From NCBI RefSeq assembly GCF_000429645.1, contig NZ_AUCG01000001.1:62001-126000 (forward strand): a DNA stretch of 64,000 nt. Direction: 5' to 3'. Made by a program: the position numbers and the translations under genes. This document shows positions 8,834 to 16,425 of this stretch, piece after piece. The stretch's first letter is position 1, and each line of letters begins with the position of its first letter. Source of the DNA: Niveispirillum irakense DSM 11586. GTDB lineage: Bacteria; Pseudomonadota; Alphaproteobacteria; Azospirillales; Azospirillaceae. The notes under the pieces are model-generated. The model saw only the letters and a program-made list of their open reading frames with translations, ran no database searches and was not told where the DNA came from.

Positions 8834-9126
8834 CAACCCTTACCTTTTCCTGCAAAGACAGTTGACTTCAGATAGCCCGGCAGATGGACAGCTTGCAATC
8901 AGTCTCCCGCCCCAGACGACCGGAACATGCGTCAAGGCGGACCGGCCCCAAGTGATGTTCCAGCCCCCTCATGGCGAACGCGCATCAACCCCAACCTCTC
9001 TCGAGCCCCTGATCCCACGGAATTTCCTTGCCTGCGCCGTCACAGTGATCGAAGAAGCAATGCACATGAGGACGGTGCGCCACTGAAGGCGCAGGACATG
9101 CATAACAATAGTCAGGGGAATTGATC
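8834..9126. other. Intergenic region between two sugar-nucleotide genes
   Basis: About 290 bp separating divergent starts. Short open frames here overlap one another and have no recognisable similarity, and I see no structured RNA or strong inverted repeat. It presumably holds both promoters. Confidence 0.5.
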
Positions 9127-10131
9127 ATGGTTGCACCCAAGGTTGTCGTCACAGGCGGCGCCGGGTTTATTGGTAGTCACACCTGCAAGGCCCTGGCTGG
9201 GGCCGGCTTCCTGCCGGTCACTGTGGATAATCTTTCAAATGGCGTCGCAGAAGCGGTGAAATGGGGTCCCCTGGAAGTGGGGTCGCTGGAAGATCCCGGC
9301 TTTCTGGATGATGTTTTCCGTCGGCACAAGCCGGTTGCGGTACTGCATTTCGCAGCTTCCATCGAAGCTGGCGAGTCCATGAAAGTGCCGGCCAAATTTT
9401 ATCGCAACAATGTTGCCGGCACGATGGCATTGACGGAAGCGATGGCCCGGGCTGGCATTTCGGTGCTGATCTTCTCTTCCACCGCTGCCGTTTACGGCAA
9501 TAGCGAGGTGATGCCGATCACTGAGGCCCTTCCCCTGCTGCCGGTCAATCCCTATGGCCGCAGCAAGCTGATGTCGGAGACGATCCTGGCCGATCTGGCA
9601 GCAACGACCGATCTGCGCTTCACGACATTGCGCTATTTCAATGCCTCTGGCGCCGATCCGGAAGGGGATCTGGGGGAAAATCACCAGCCGGAAACACATC
9701 TGATCCCGTTGGTGCTGCAAGCCGCCTATGGCATCCGCCCCAGCATCAAAATCTTTGGCAACGATTACGATACCCCGGACGGTACCTGCATCCGCGATTA
9801 CATCCATGTCAGCGATTTGGCCCATGCCCATCTGCTGGCACTGCGCCGGCTGCTGGGCGGCGGTGACAGTGCCCAGATGAACCTGGGCACTGGCAAAGGC
9901 TTCTCCGTGCGGGAGATCGTGAAGACCACCGCAGCCGTTACCGGCCGGCAGATCAATGCCATTGACGAGGCTCGCCGCCCCGGCGACCCGGCGGTACTGG
10001 TCGCCGATGCCGCAATGGCACGTCAGGTGCTGGGCTGGACACCCCGTTTCACCGATGTCCAGGACCATATCCGGCACGCTGCCGGCTGGATGGAACGGAA
10101 AATGGCTCAGCCGGAAGTGCTGACCGCCTGA
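9127..10131 (+). CDS. galE: UDP-glucose 4-epimerase
   Basis: 334 residues from the ATG at 9127, preceded by AGGGGAA at a good distance; a TTG at 9121 sits too close to that site. The protein shows VVVTGGAGFIGSH (Rossmann NAD site, residues about 6-18), an AVLHFAASIEAGES segment, STAAVYG, catalytic Tyr143/Lys147 (NPYGRSK), RYFNASGAD and TCIRDYIHVSDLA, all signatures of GalE. It interconverts UDP-glucose and UDP-galactose in the cytoplasm for exopolysaccharide or lipopolysaccharide. The length is typical. A U-less hairpin follows the stop. Confidence 0.93.
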   Translation: MVAPKVVVTGGAGFIGSHTCKALAGAGFLPVTVDNLSNGVAEAVKWGPLEVGSLEDPGFLDDVFRRHKPVAVLHFAASIEAGESMKVPAKFYRNNVAGTMALTEAMARAGISVLIFSSTAAVYGNSEVMPITEALPLLPVNPYGRSKLMSETILADLAATTDLRFTTLRYFNASGADPEGDLGENHQPETHLIPLVLQAAYGIRPSIKIFGNDYDTPDGTCIRDYIHVSDLAHAHLLALRRLLGGGDSAQMNLGTGKGFSVREIVKTTAAVTGRQINAIDEARRPGDPAVLVADAAMARQVLGWTPRFTDVQDHIRHAAGWMERKMAQPEVLTA

Positions 10132-10148
10132 CCGGTGGACCAACCGCT

Positions 10149-10184
10149 CCTGGCCCCTCCATGATAGTGAATAGAGGGGCCAGG
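10149..10184. terminator. Hairpin at the convergent galE/HxlR junction
   Basis: An 11-bp perfect stem CCTGGCCCCTC / GAGGGGCCAGG with a 14-nt AT-rich loop lies between the galE stop and the end of the convergent HxlR gene. It has no T-run; it is probably a bidirectional transcript-end structure. Confidence 0.5.
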
Positions 10185-10201
10185 GCTGGCGTGAATGGCT
10201 T

Positions 10202-10576
10202 TCACGCTCCCTCACGGGGATCATGGCCTTCTGGCTTGCCATACAGGCCGATATGCGTATCACCCCAGGCTTTCAGCGCCCGCAATATCGGCTCCATGCT
10301 CCGGCCCAGATCGGACAGGGAATATTCCACCTTGGGCGGCACCTGGGCATAGACCGTGCGGGTAACAAGCCCGTCTTCCTCCATCTCCCGCAACTGGTTG
10401 GTCAGCATGCGGGGTGTACAATTCTGCACATGCCGGCGGATTTCGTTGAACCGCAGCGTGCCGGACAGCAGATGCCAGAGGATGATGGATTTCCATTTGC
10501 CATCGATCAGGCCAATGGCCGCTTCCACCGAACAGCCGGGCGTGCAGTCGAAACGGGAATGGCGGACCTTGGCCAT
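10202..10576 (-). CDS. HxlR-family transcriptional regulator
   Basis: 124 residues, the usual size for HxlR/MarR-like winged-helix regulators. The sequence shows the family pattern C-x3-C-S-VEAAIGLIDGKWKSIILWHL with Cys11 and Cys15, then FNEIRRHVQNCTPRMLTNQLREMEEDGLVTR (recognition helix and wing). Family members such as YodB, HypR and QorR use the N-terminal Cys to sense quinones, diamide or other electrophiles. It diverges from an MDR quinone-reductase-type gene with two inverted repeats between them, so redox control of that enzyme is a reasonable inference. Confidence 0.93.
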   Translation of the reverse strand: MAKVRHSRFDCTPGCSVEAAIGLIDGKWKSIILWHLLSGTLRFNEIRRHVQNCTPRMLTNQLREMEEDGLVTRTVYAQVPPKVEYSLSDLGRSMEPILRALKAWGDTHIGLYGKPEGHDPREGA

Positions 10577-10591
10577 TTCAGTACCTTTTTG

Positions 10592-10602
10592 ATACTAAGT
10601 AT
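10592..10602. promoter_or_regulatory. Inverted repeat ATACT-A-AGTAT, probable HxlR operator
   Basis: Perfect 5-bp arms with one central base, 16 bp upstream of the HxlR start in an AT-rich intergenic stretch. The TACT/AGTA core is like sites bound by YodB-type HxlR regulators. Autoregulation is inferred. Confidence 0.45.
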
Positions 10603-10626
10603 ATTTTATAGCACTATATGCTATCT

Positions 10627-10643
10627 TTGTGCGTATTGCACAA
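10627..10643. promoter_or_regulatory. Inverted repeat TTGTGC-N5-GCACAA
   Basis: Six-base perfect arms with a 5-nt spacer, 56 bp upstream of the MDR reductase start, on the other side of the HxlR/reductase intergenic region. It may be a second regulator site or overlap the promoter core of the reductase gene. Confidence 0.4.
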
Positions 10644-10698
10644 GATCGGCTATAGGCGCAAATCCTATGCATCGCAATGACGCAACGGAGCAAGCGCC

Positions 10699-11712
10699 AT
10701 GAAGGCCATTGGCTACAAGATTCCCGGCCCCATCGACCGTCCCGACGCGCTGGTGGATATCGATCTGCCCCGTCCGGAAGCGACAGGCCATGACATTCTG
10801 GTCGAGGTGGCTGCCATCTCGGTCAATCCTGTGGATACCAAGGTCCGGCGCAACGCCACCCCGCCGGAAGGTGAATATCGTGTGTTGGGGTGGGACGCGG
10901 TGGGCACGGTTGTGGCCATGGGTGATGCCGTCACCGGCTTTTCCGTTGGTGACGCGGTCTTCTATGCCGGCTCCCTGACGCGGCCCGGCGCCAACAGCCA
11001 GTTCCATCTGGTCGATAGCCGGATCGTGGGTCGCAAGCCAGCCAGCTTGACCAATGCGGAGGCAGCGGCCCTGCCCCTGACGGCGATCACCGCCTGGGAA
11101 ATGCTGTTTGACCGGATTGATATCCGCCGCCCGGTGCCAGGTGCCGCCAATGCCATCCTGATCATCGGCGGGGCCGGGGGTGTCGGTTCCATCACCATAC
11201 AGCTTGTCCGCGCCCTGACCGACCTGACCGTGATCGCCACCGCGTCGCGCCCGGAAACCCAAGCCTGGGTGAAGGAATTGGGCGCCCATCATGTCATCGA
11301 CCATGCCAAGCCGCTGGCAGCACAGGTGGAAGCACTGGGTATCGGCGCGCCCGCTTTCGTTTTCTCCACCACTGAAACCCACCGCCATCTGGCAGAGGTG
11401 CAGGCCTTGATCGCCCCGCAGGGCCGCTTCGGCCTGATCGACGATCCGGAAAATCTGGATATTATGGGGTTCAAGCGCAAAGCCGTGTCGATCCATTGGG
11501 AACTGATGTTCACCCGCCCAATCTTCGGCACGCCGGACATGGATGAACAGGGCAAGCTGTTGAACCAGGTGGCCGATCTGGTGGATGCCGGTCGCATCCG
11601 CACAACGCTGACCGAAACGCTCTCCCCCATCAACGCCGCCACGCTGAAACAGGCCCATGCGCTGATTGAAAGCGGCAAGGCACGGGGCAAGATCGTGATT
11701 GAAGGATTCTGA
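10699..11712 (+). CDS. Zinc-type alcohol dehydrogenase-like / quinone oxidoreductase (MDR family)
   Basis: 337 residues. GroES-like N-terminus (MKAIGYKIPGPIDRPDALVDIDLP, then ISVNPVDTKVRR) and a Rossmann NADPH motif ILIIGGAGGVGSI around residue 155. No catalytic or structural zinc ligands are visible in the usual positions, as in the QOR/ZADH branch, which reduces quinones or enones with NADPH. The divergent HxlR regulator is typical of such reductases (compare QorA/QorR). Role probably electrophile detoxification rather than carbon catabolism. Confidence 0.88.
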   Translation: MKAIGYKIPGPIDRPDALVDIDLPRPEATGHDILVEVAAISVNPVDTKVRRNATPPEGEYRVLGWDAVGTVVAMGDAVTGFSVGDAVFYAGSLTRPGANSQFHLVDSRIVGRKPASLTNAEAAALPLTAITAWEMLFDRIDIRRPVPGAANAILIIGGAGGVGSITIQLVRALTDLTVIATASRPETQAWVKELGAHHVIDHAKPLAAQVEALGIGAPAFVFSTTETHRHLAEVQALIAPQGRFGLIDDPENLDIMGFKRKAVSIHWELMFTRPIFGTPDMDEQGKLLNQVADLVDAGRIRTTLTETLSPINAATLKQAHALIESGKARGKIVIEGF

Positions 11713-11717
11713 TGCAG

Positions 11718-11753
11718 GCCGTTCCGGGTGGGAAGCCTCCCACCCGGAACGGC
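11718..11753. terminator. 16-bp perfect hairpin between convergent genes
   Basis: Arms GCCGTTCCGGGTGGGA / TCCCACCCGGAACGGC with loop AGCC fill almost the whole gap between the MDR reductase stop and the SDR stop. There is no T-run; it is symmetric, so it could serve both transcripts. Confidence 0.6.
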
Positions 11754-11761
11754 ACCACCGC

Positions 11762-12646
11762 TCAAAAGCCCCCGTAATAATCGCGGTTTGCAATATCGGC
11801 CAGCAGGTCCGGTCCCATCGGTTGCCAGCCCAACCCTTGGCGGGTTTGGGCGCTTGATCCCGGCATGTCGGCGCCCGCGAACTCCGCAAACCAGCCAAAA
11901 TGCTCCCGCCCACGCGACAGAACGGGAAGCCCCAGCTTGCAGCCAATGGCTTCGGCGATGTCCCGGAAGGGAACCGCTTCTTCGCCGATGGCATGATAGG
12001 TCGCCGCCAGCCCCTCCTTTTCCAGGGCCAGCCGATAGAGCCGGGCAGCGTCGCCAACATGCACCGCGGGCCACCGGTTCAAGCCCTCATCAATATAAGC
12101 CGACACACCGGTCTTCCGGGCCAGATTGATGAGGATCGGCACAAAACCATGTGTCTCCCCAACCCCATGCACGGAAGCGGCCAGCCGGACCGTGGCAGCC
12201 CGCACGCCCAGTGCCGCCAGTTCGCGTGCTGCAAGTTCCGATCTGCGGGGATATGACGGACCCGACAGGGGGGCATCCCCCTCCACCGCCAGCCGGCCCG
12301 GCGCAATCATCGCCATGCCGGAGGTGACGAGGAAGGGCTTGTCGGTGCCCTTCAGCACCTCACCCATCGCCTCAATGGCGCGGCGATCCTGGGCCGCATT
12401 CTCCGCAAAACGGGAAAAATCATGGTTGAAGGCCAGGTGAATGGTCGCGTCCGTCTCCCGCACGGCCCCCTGCAGCAGGTCCAGATCATCAAGGGTGCCG
12501 TGCAACACAGCAGCACCCCTCTGGCCAAGCCGTGCGGCCTTGTCCGCTGACCGGGCAAGGCCCAACACCTGATGGCCATAGTCCAGCAACTCCGCCACGA
12601 CCGCCCTGCCAACCCAACCGGTCGCTCCTGTTATAAATACGCGCAT
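11762..12646 (-). CDS. Atypical SDR / NAD-dependent epimerase family oxidoreductase
   Basis: 294 residues from the ATG at 12646 (MRVFITGATGWVGRAVV); the longer open frame upstream adds 13 unlikely residues. The N-terminal GATGWVG nucleotide motif and the LGLARSADKAARL segment place it in the extended/atypical SDR group of NAD(P)-binding epimerases and reductases. The usual YxxxK is not obvious, which is common in atypical members. It diverges from an XRE/MmyB-type regulator gene; this arrangement is frequent for regulators controlling the adjacent oxidoreductase. Substrate unknown. Confidence 0.85.
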   Translation of the reverse strand: MRVFITGATGWVGRAVVAELLDYGHQVLGLARSADKAARLGQRGAAVLHGTLDDLDLLQGAVRETDATIHLAFNHDFSRFAENAAQDRRAIEAMGEVLKGTDKPFLVTSGMAMIAPGRLAVEGDAPLSGPSYPRRSELAARELAALGVRAATVRLAASVHGVGETHGFVPILINLARKTGVSAYIDEGLNRWPAVHVGDAARLYRLALEKEGLAATYHAIGEEAVPFRDIAEAIGCKLGLPVLSRGREHFGWFAEFAGADMPGSSAQTRQGLGWQPMGPDLLADIANRDYYGGF

Positions 12647-12694
12647 CACAATGTCTCCAGTTATGTGAAGACCATCAATACCCACCGCGCTATA

Positions 12695-12735
12695 CTGTTA
12701 AAGTCGAGACATTATACAGGTATAAGGTTTAACAG
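12695..12735. promoter_or_regulatory. Nested inverted repeats in the SDR/XRE divergent promoter
   Basis: An outer pair CTGTTAAA (12695-12702) and TTTAACAG (12728-12735) encloses TATAC-AG-GTATA (12713-12724). The region is AT-rich and lies between the two divergent starts. It probably contains both promoters and the binding site of the XRE regulator. Confidence 0.45.
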
Positions 12736-12740
12736 GATCA

Positions 12741-13562
12741 ATGGCCGACACGTCCCTGGGAACCTATCTGCGCGACAAGCGGGCACGACTAGACCCGGCG
12801 GCACTGGGCTATGGCAGCGGCCGGCGGCGCACCCCCGGTCTGCGCCGGGAGGAGGTGGCGCAACGCGCCCATATCAGCCCCACCTGGTATAGCTGGCTGG
12901 AACAGGGGCGCGGCGGCGCCCCTTCGGCAGAGGTGCTGGATCGTATCGCCCGTGCCCTGATGCTGACGGATGTGGAACGGGACCATCTTTTTTTGCTGGG
13001 CTTGGGCCGGCTGCCAGACGTTCGCTACCGGCCATCGGGCGATGTGTCCCCCCGTTTGCAGCGTGTACTGGACGCCATGGAAACCAGCCCCGCCCTGGTC
13101 CGGACTGTCCGCTGGGATGTCGTGGCCTGGAACCGCGCAGCGGCGTTGATGCTCTGTGATTATGGGCTGTTACCACCACAAGAGCGGAATATCCTGCGCC
13201 TGGTCTTCCTTGATCCACGGTCCAGAGCCCATAATCAGGATTGGGAGGCCGTGGCCCGCTTTGTTGTCGGTGCTTTCCGCGCCGACATCGCCCGGGCCGG
13301 CGCCCAGGAAGAATTAGCGCCTTTCGTGCAGGAAATGTGCAGCCGTAGCGCGGATTTCACCCGTCTTTGGCAGAATGGCGATGTCCATGGCTTTGGCGAG
13401 GGGGTGAAGCATCTGCGCCACCCGGTCCTGGGCGCCATCGCCATCGAATATTCCGCCTTCACCGTGGATGGAAGGCCGGACCTGACCCTGCTGATCTATA
13501 ACCCCATGAGCCGCGAGGATGCCGACCGAATCCGGTCGCTGCTGCCGCTGCCTTTACCATGA
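12741..13562 (+). CDS. XRE-family regulator with MmyB-like ligand-binding domain
   Basis: 273 residues. The helix-turn-helix lies at residues about 12-70 (RRRTPGLRREEVAQRAHISPTWYSWLEQGR, then VLDRIARALMLTDVERDHLF). The C-terminal two thirds (VLDAMETSPALVRTVRWDVVAWNRAAALML through GVKHLRHPVLGAIAIEYSAF) fit the MmyB-like, PAS-related ligand-binding domain of actinobacterial and proteobacterial regulators. Several such proteins are linked to SDR or short-chain metabolite enzymes. It very likely controls the divergent SDR gene. Confidence 0.92.
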   Translation: MADTSLGTYLRDKRARLDPAALGYGSGRRRTPGLRREEVAQRAHISPTWYSWLEQGRGGAPSAEVLDRIARALMLTDVERDHLFLLGLGRLPDVRYRPSGDVSPRLQRVLDAMETSPALVRTVRWDVVAWNRAAALMLCDYGLLPPQERNILRLVFLDPRSRAHNQDWEAVARFVVGAFRADIARAGAQEELAPFVQEMCSRSADFTRLWQNGDVHGFGEGVKHLRHPVLGAIAIEYSAFTVDGRPDLTLLIYNPMSREDADRIRSLLPLPLP

Positions 13563-13886
13563 TTACCGGCAGCGATAGGGATCGGTACGGGGCAGCCGTG
13601 CCCGACGGCACAGGGCGCGGCTAGTGATGAAATCACGTAACAAGCGGGGAACAGCGTCGGGCCGGGTCCACCTGATATTCAGCCGGACCTGCCGGCATTC
13701 CATCGCCACTTCACGGCCATTCTCATACCGGTGCTGTTCATATTCAGTCATCATGTCCAGCAAAGCATAGTCGAACGGTCTGCCCTCCATCACAGCAACA
13801 AAGCCAGCATGGAAAGCATGATGAGAGACTGTCGGCCGGGCCTTGCGCCAGGAATCCGCCCCCCGGAAACTGTCATTCAGTGACAT
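13563..13886 (-). CDS. Small hypothetical protein
   Basis: 107 residues, no signal peptide, Arg-rich C-terminus. Its stop abuts the stop of the convergent XRE gene with no spacer. A 12-bp palindrome lies 23 bp upstream of its start. I recognise no family; the protein is plausible because the frame is the only long one across this gap, but it could be spurious. Confidence 0.5.
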   Translation of the reverse strand: MSLNDSFRGADSWRKARPTVSHHAFHAGFVAVMEGRPFDYALLDMMTEYEQHRYENGREVAMECRQVRLNIRWTRPDAVPRLLRDFITSRALCRRARLPRTDPYRCR

Positions 13887-13908
13887 GATTGATGACGCCG
13901 ATAAAGTT

Positions 13909-13920
13909 ACGTTATAACGT
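13909..13920. promoter_or_regulatory. 12-bp perfect palindrome ACGTTATAACGT
   Basis: AT-rich perfect palindrome 23 bp upstream of the small hypothetical gene, flanked by GATAAA (13900-13905) and TTTATC (13921-13926) as an imperfect outer pair. It is a candidate operator for a small-gene promoter. Confidence 0.45.
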
Positions 13921-13964
13921 TTTATCGGCTAGCACTCACAGGATCAAGTGCCTTTCGCTGCACC

Positions 13965-14738
13965 TCACTCCGGCATGATCGCCACGGCGCGGGTCCATCC
14001 GGCGGACCCTGCCCGCACCTTGACGGGGAAGCAGGCGACGGTAAAGCCATGCGGCGGCAGGCTTTCCAGGTTGGACAGCTTTTCCATGTGGCAATAGCCG
14101 ACATCCTTGCCGACATAATGGCCTTCCCAGATCAGCGACGCATCACCGGTTTCCTTGAACTTGGCCGCCGTAAAGGGGAAGGGTGCATCCCAGCTCCAGC
14201 CATCAATGCCGGTGACGCGCACGCCGCGCTCCACCAGATACAGCGTCGCTTCCCGTCCCATGCCGCAGCCCTTGGCCAGGAAATTCGGCTGGCCATAGGC
14301 GGCACCGGCCGCCGTGTTCACCAGCACGATATCCAGCGGTTGCAGCACATGGCCGATGCGGGCCAGCTCGGCTTCCACCTCTGCCGCCGTGACGACATGG
14401 CCATCGGGCAGATGGCGGAAATCCAGCTTCACACCGGGGCGAAAACACCAGTCCAGCGGCACCTCATCGATGGTAATGGCGCGTTTGCCGCCATCCATCG
14501 TGGAATGGTAATGCCAGGGCGCATCCATATGGGTGCCGTTATGGGTGGTCAGCTCCACCCATTCCGCCGCCGGGCCTTCGCCATCGGGCAGTTGGTCGAC
14601 CGTCAGGCCGGGGAACATCTGGCAATATTCCGCCGCCCCTTCGGCATGGCTGGCATAGCGGATTTTCGGCCGCATGAAAGGCGGGTCCGCCGGCACGTCA
14701 TTTTCCAGATGCACGGAAAGATCAATGATACGGGGCAC
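13965..14738 (-). CDS. Cyclase-family hydrolase (kynurenine formamidase-like)
   Basis: 257 residues from a GTG at 14738, chosen because AAGGTG stands 6 nt before it and because an earlier start would run into the ferredoxin gene. The zinc-site motif H-x-G-T-H-x-D-x-P-x-H is at residues 66-76 (His66, His70, Asp72, His76), diagnostic of the PF04199 cyclase fold. Family members hydrolyse N-formylkynurenine, isatin, or ring-opened amide/lactone intermediates. As the last gene of the operon with a flavin monooxygenase, extradiol dioxygenase and C-C hydrolase, it probably processes a ring-cleavage product. Confidence 0.88.
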   Translation of the reverse strand: MPRIIDLSVHLENDVPADPPFMRPKIRYASHAEGAAEYCQMFPGLTVDQLPDGEGPAAEWVELTTHNGTHMDAPWHYHSTMDGGKRAITIDEVPLDWCFRPGVKLDFRHLPDGHVVTAAEVEAELARIGHVLQPLDIVLVNTAAGAAYGQPNFLAKGCGMGREATLYLVERGVRVTGIDGWSWDAPFPFTAAKFKETGDASLIWEGHYVGKDVGYCHMEKLSNLESLPPHGFTVACFPVKVRAGSAGWTRAVAIMPE

Positions 14739-14743
14739 GGGTT

Positions 14744-15064
14744 TCACCTTGGTTTGATGATGGCGACAGACAGCGGGCCTGGCGGGTGGGTCTGGCAGGC
14801 CAGCCGGATGGCAGGATCGGTGATGGCAAGCTGGCGCCGCAACTGCGCCTCCCGCTCCCCCATCGGGCCGGGATCGCCATCCACCACCCGCACCCTGCAG
14901 GTACCACAAATACAACCACCCCCGCACAGGGCGGTGATTGTATCACGGCCGGCGGGGGTGATGGCTTGAAGCAGATTCTGGCCGGGGTAAAGGGCCAACG
15001 TTTTCGGCGGGCCGGTTTCGGGGAGGATGGTCAGGCTGGGCATGGGGGGAGTGGGGGTTTCCAT
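14744..15064 (-). CDS. 2Fe-2S ferredoxin
   Basis: 106 residues. Cluster ligands are visible as Cys47-x5-Cys53-x2-Cys56 and Cys90, plant/adrenodoxin-type spacing; an extra Cys51 sits inside the loop. It lies 5 bp ahead of the cyclase gene and 195 bp after the hydrolase gene in the same direction. No ring-hydroxylating terminal oxygenase or P450 is next to it, so its partner is uncertain. Confidence 0.88.
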   Translation of the reverse strand: METPTPPMPSLTILPETGPPKTLALYPGQNLLQAITPAGRDTITALCGGGCICGTCRVRVVDGDPGPMGEREAQLRRQLAITDPAIRLACQTHPPGPLSVAIIKPR

Positions 15065-15110
15065 GGCCTGCCCTTCTCAGGTTTTCATTACAGACAGTGC
15101 CACCCCTTCT

Positions 15111-15198
15111 ACCGTCACCCCGGTGCCAAGCCGGGGTCCAGTTTCGTAGAGCGAAGCGCCTTTGGCCCCTGGACCCCGGCCGCAGCATGGGTGACGGT
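15111..15198. repeat. Nested inverted repeat between ferredoxin and hydrolase genes
   Basis: Outer arms ACCGTCACCC (15111-15120) and GGGTGACGGT (15189-15198) enclose inner arms CCGGGGTCCAG (15131-15141) and CTGGACCCCGG (15169-15179). Both pairs are perfect, so a long cruciform or RNA hairpin is possible. The composition is like dispersed REP-type palindromes of alphaproteobacteria. It separates two cistrons of the operon and may act in mRNA processing. Confidence 0.6.
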
Positions 15199-15259
15199 GG
15201 TGAAGCGGCTATGAATCACAAACATTAAGCCTGGAGACATTCAAGAAGACAGCCCCCCC

Positions 15260-16423
15260 TTACCCCAGCCGTCCCCCCAGCGTATCGGCGAACCAGTCGG
15301 CGATGTAGTCACGACCGAACGACATGTTATCCGCACCGACATGCTCCACCCCGCCTTCACGTTCGGTGAAGATTTTCAGCTCACGCCGGGGGGAATTCAC
15401 CAGCTGGTCATAGGTCTGGTGGGCGTAATCAAGCGCGATCTGCCGGTCCTTGGCGCCATGGGTCACCAGGAACGGCACCTTGATCCGGTCCAGCACGCCA
15501 TTCAGATGCATCCCTTCGGCCTTGGCCAGGAAATCATCCATATCCTGGGCCCCAAACACCCAGCGCACATGGCCCCAATAATGCGGCACCGGGTTTTCGC
15601 CTTCCCGCTTCAGGCGCTTTTGCTGCACTTCGCGCCAATCATGGTTGGCACCCCAGACGGCGCCGCTGGCAAAGCGCGGTTCAAACGCCACGGCGCGCGG
15701 GGTGAAATAACCACCCAGCGAAATGCCGACCATGCCGATCCGGTCGGCAATCACATCGGGCCGGGCGGCCAGATAATCGAACACGGGCGTGGCCCAGCGT
15801 TCGGTTTCATGCGTGGCGTACAGGTTGTTGGCGCGCAGCGCTTCGCCCGTGCCAGGCTGGTCGATGCAGAGCGTGGAAATGCCGCGCTTGGCCAGCGCGT
15901 GCGGCAGCCAGGACCAGAACAGCAGCTCCTTGCAGCTGTCCAGACCATTGACATACAGCACGCAAGGGGCCGGGCCATCCACGCCCTCCGCGTGCGTGAA
16001 CAAGGCCGGGATGAAGCTGTCACCAAAGGGGATTTCCACCCGCGTGCAGTTTTCCCGCGCCAGGGCCGTGCCTTTACGGAAGGCGTTCTGGCCCTTGGCA
16101 AAGGTCTCCGCCCGGCCGGGATGGCCATGGCCCTGCATCCGCTCGGCGGTGATGTAATAGAGCGAGGCGCGTTGCAGCTTGGCCCCGGCAGAAAAGGCGC
16201 GGCCCCGCGCCTCGTCTTCTTCCGCCAGCCCGACCAGCTTGTCCGCCATGGCCACCCATTGGGCCAGGAACTGGCCGGTGCCGGCATCTTCGCCCCGTGC
16301 CGCCGCCTCCAGCAGCGGGCGGCACATATCCTCAATCTCGCCGATCCGCGCACCGCTTTCCAGGGCGATATTGACCGAGAGATTCCAGATGTAATTGTTG
16401 GGGAAATATTGGAACAGCGCCAT
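15260..16423 (-). CDS. Alpha/beta hydrolase, possible C-C bond hydrolase
   Basis: 387 residues from the ATG at 16423, two bases after the stop of the dioxygenase gene (TGATCATG). A helical N-terminal part of about 150 residues precedes an alpha/beta hydrolase domain with nucleophile Ser235 in GISLGG, an acid in THGAKDRQI and a His in GGVEHVGAD near the C-terminus. This architecture matches FrsA/DUF1100-like esterases and the nicotine-pathway 2,6-dihydroxypseudooxynicotine hydrolase, which cuts a C-C bond. With an extradiol dioxygenase directly upstream, hydrolysis of a ring-cleavage product is plausible. Confidence 0.87.
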   Translation of the reverse strand: MALFQYFPNNYIWNLSVNIALESGARIGEIEDMCRPLLEAAARGEDAGTGQFLAQWVAMADKLVGLAEEDEARGRAFSAGAKLQRASLYYITAERMQGHGHPGRAETFAKGQNAFRKGTALARENCTRVEIPFGDSFIPALFTHAEGVDGPAPCVLYVNGLDSCKELLFWSWLPHALAKRGISTLCIDQPGTGEALRANNLYATHETERWATPVFDYLAARPDVIADRIGMVGISLGGYFTPRAVAFEPRFASGAVWGANHDWREVQQKRLKREGENPVPHYWGHVRWVFGAQDMDDFLAKAEGMHLNGVLDRIKVPFLVTHGAKDRQIALDYAHQTYDQLVNSPRRELKIFTEREGGVEHVGADNMSFGRDYIADWFADTLGGRLG

Positions 16424-16425
16424 GA

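Noticed and set aside
8837-9120. A small gene between the two sugar-nucleotide genes
   Set aside because: The open frames overlap each other in several phases, have no ribosome site and end inside galE.
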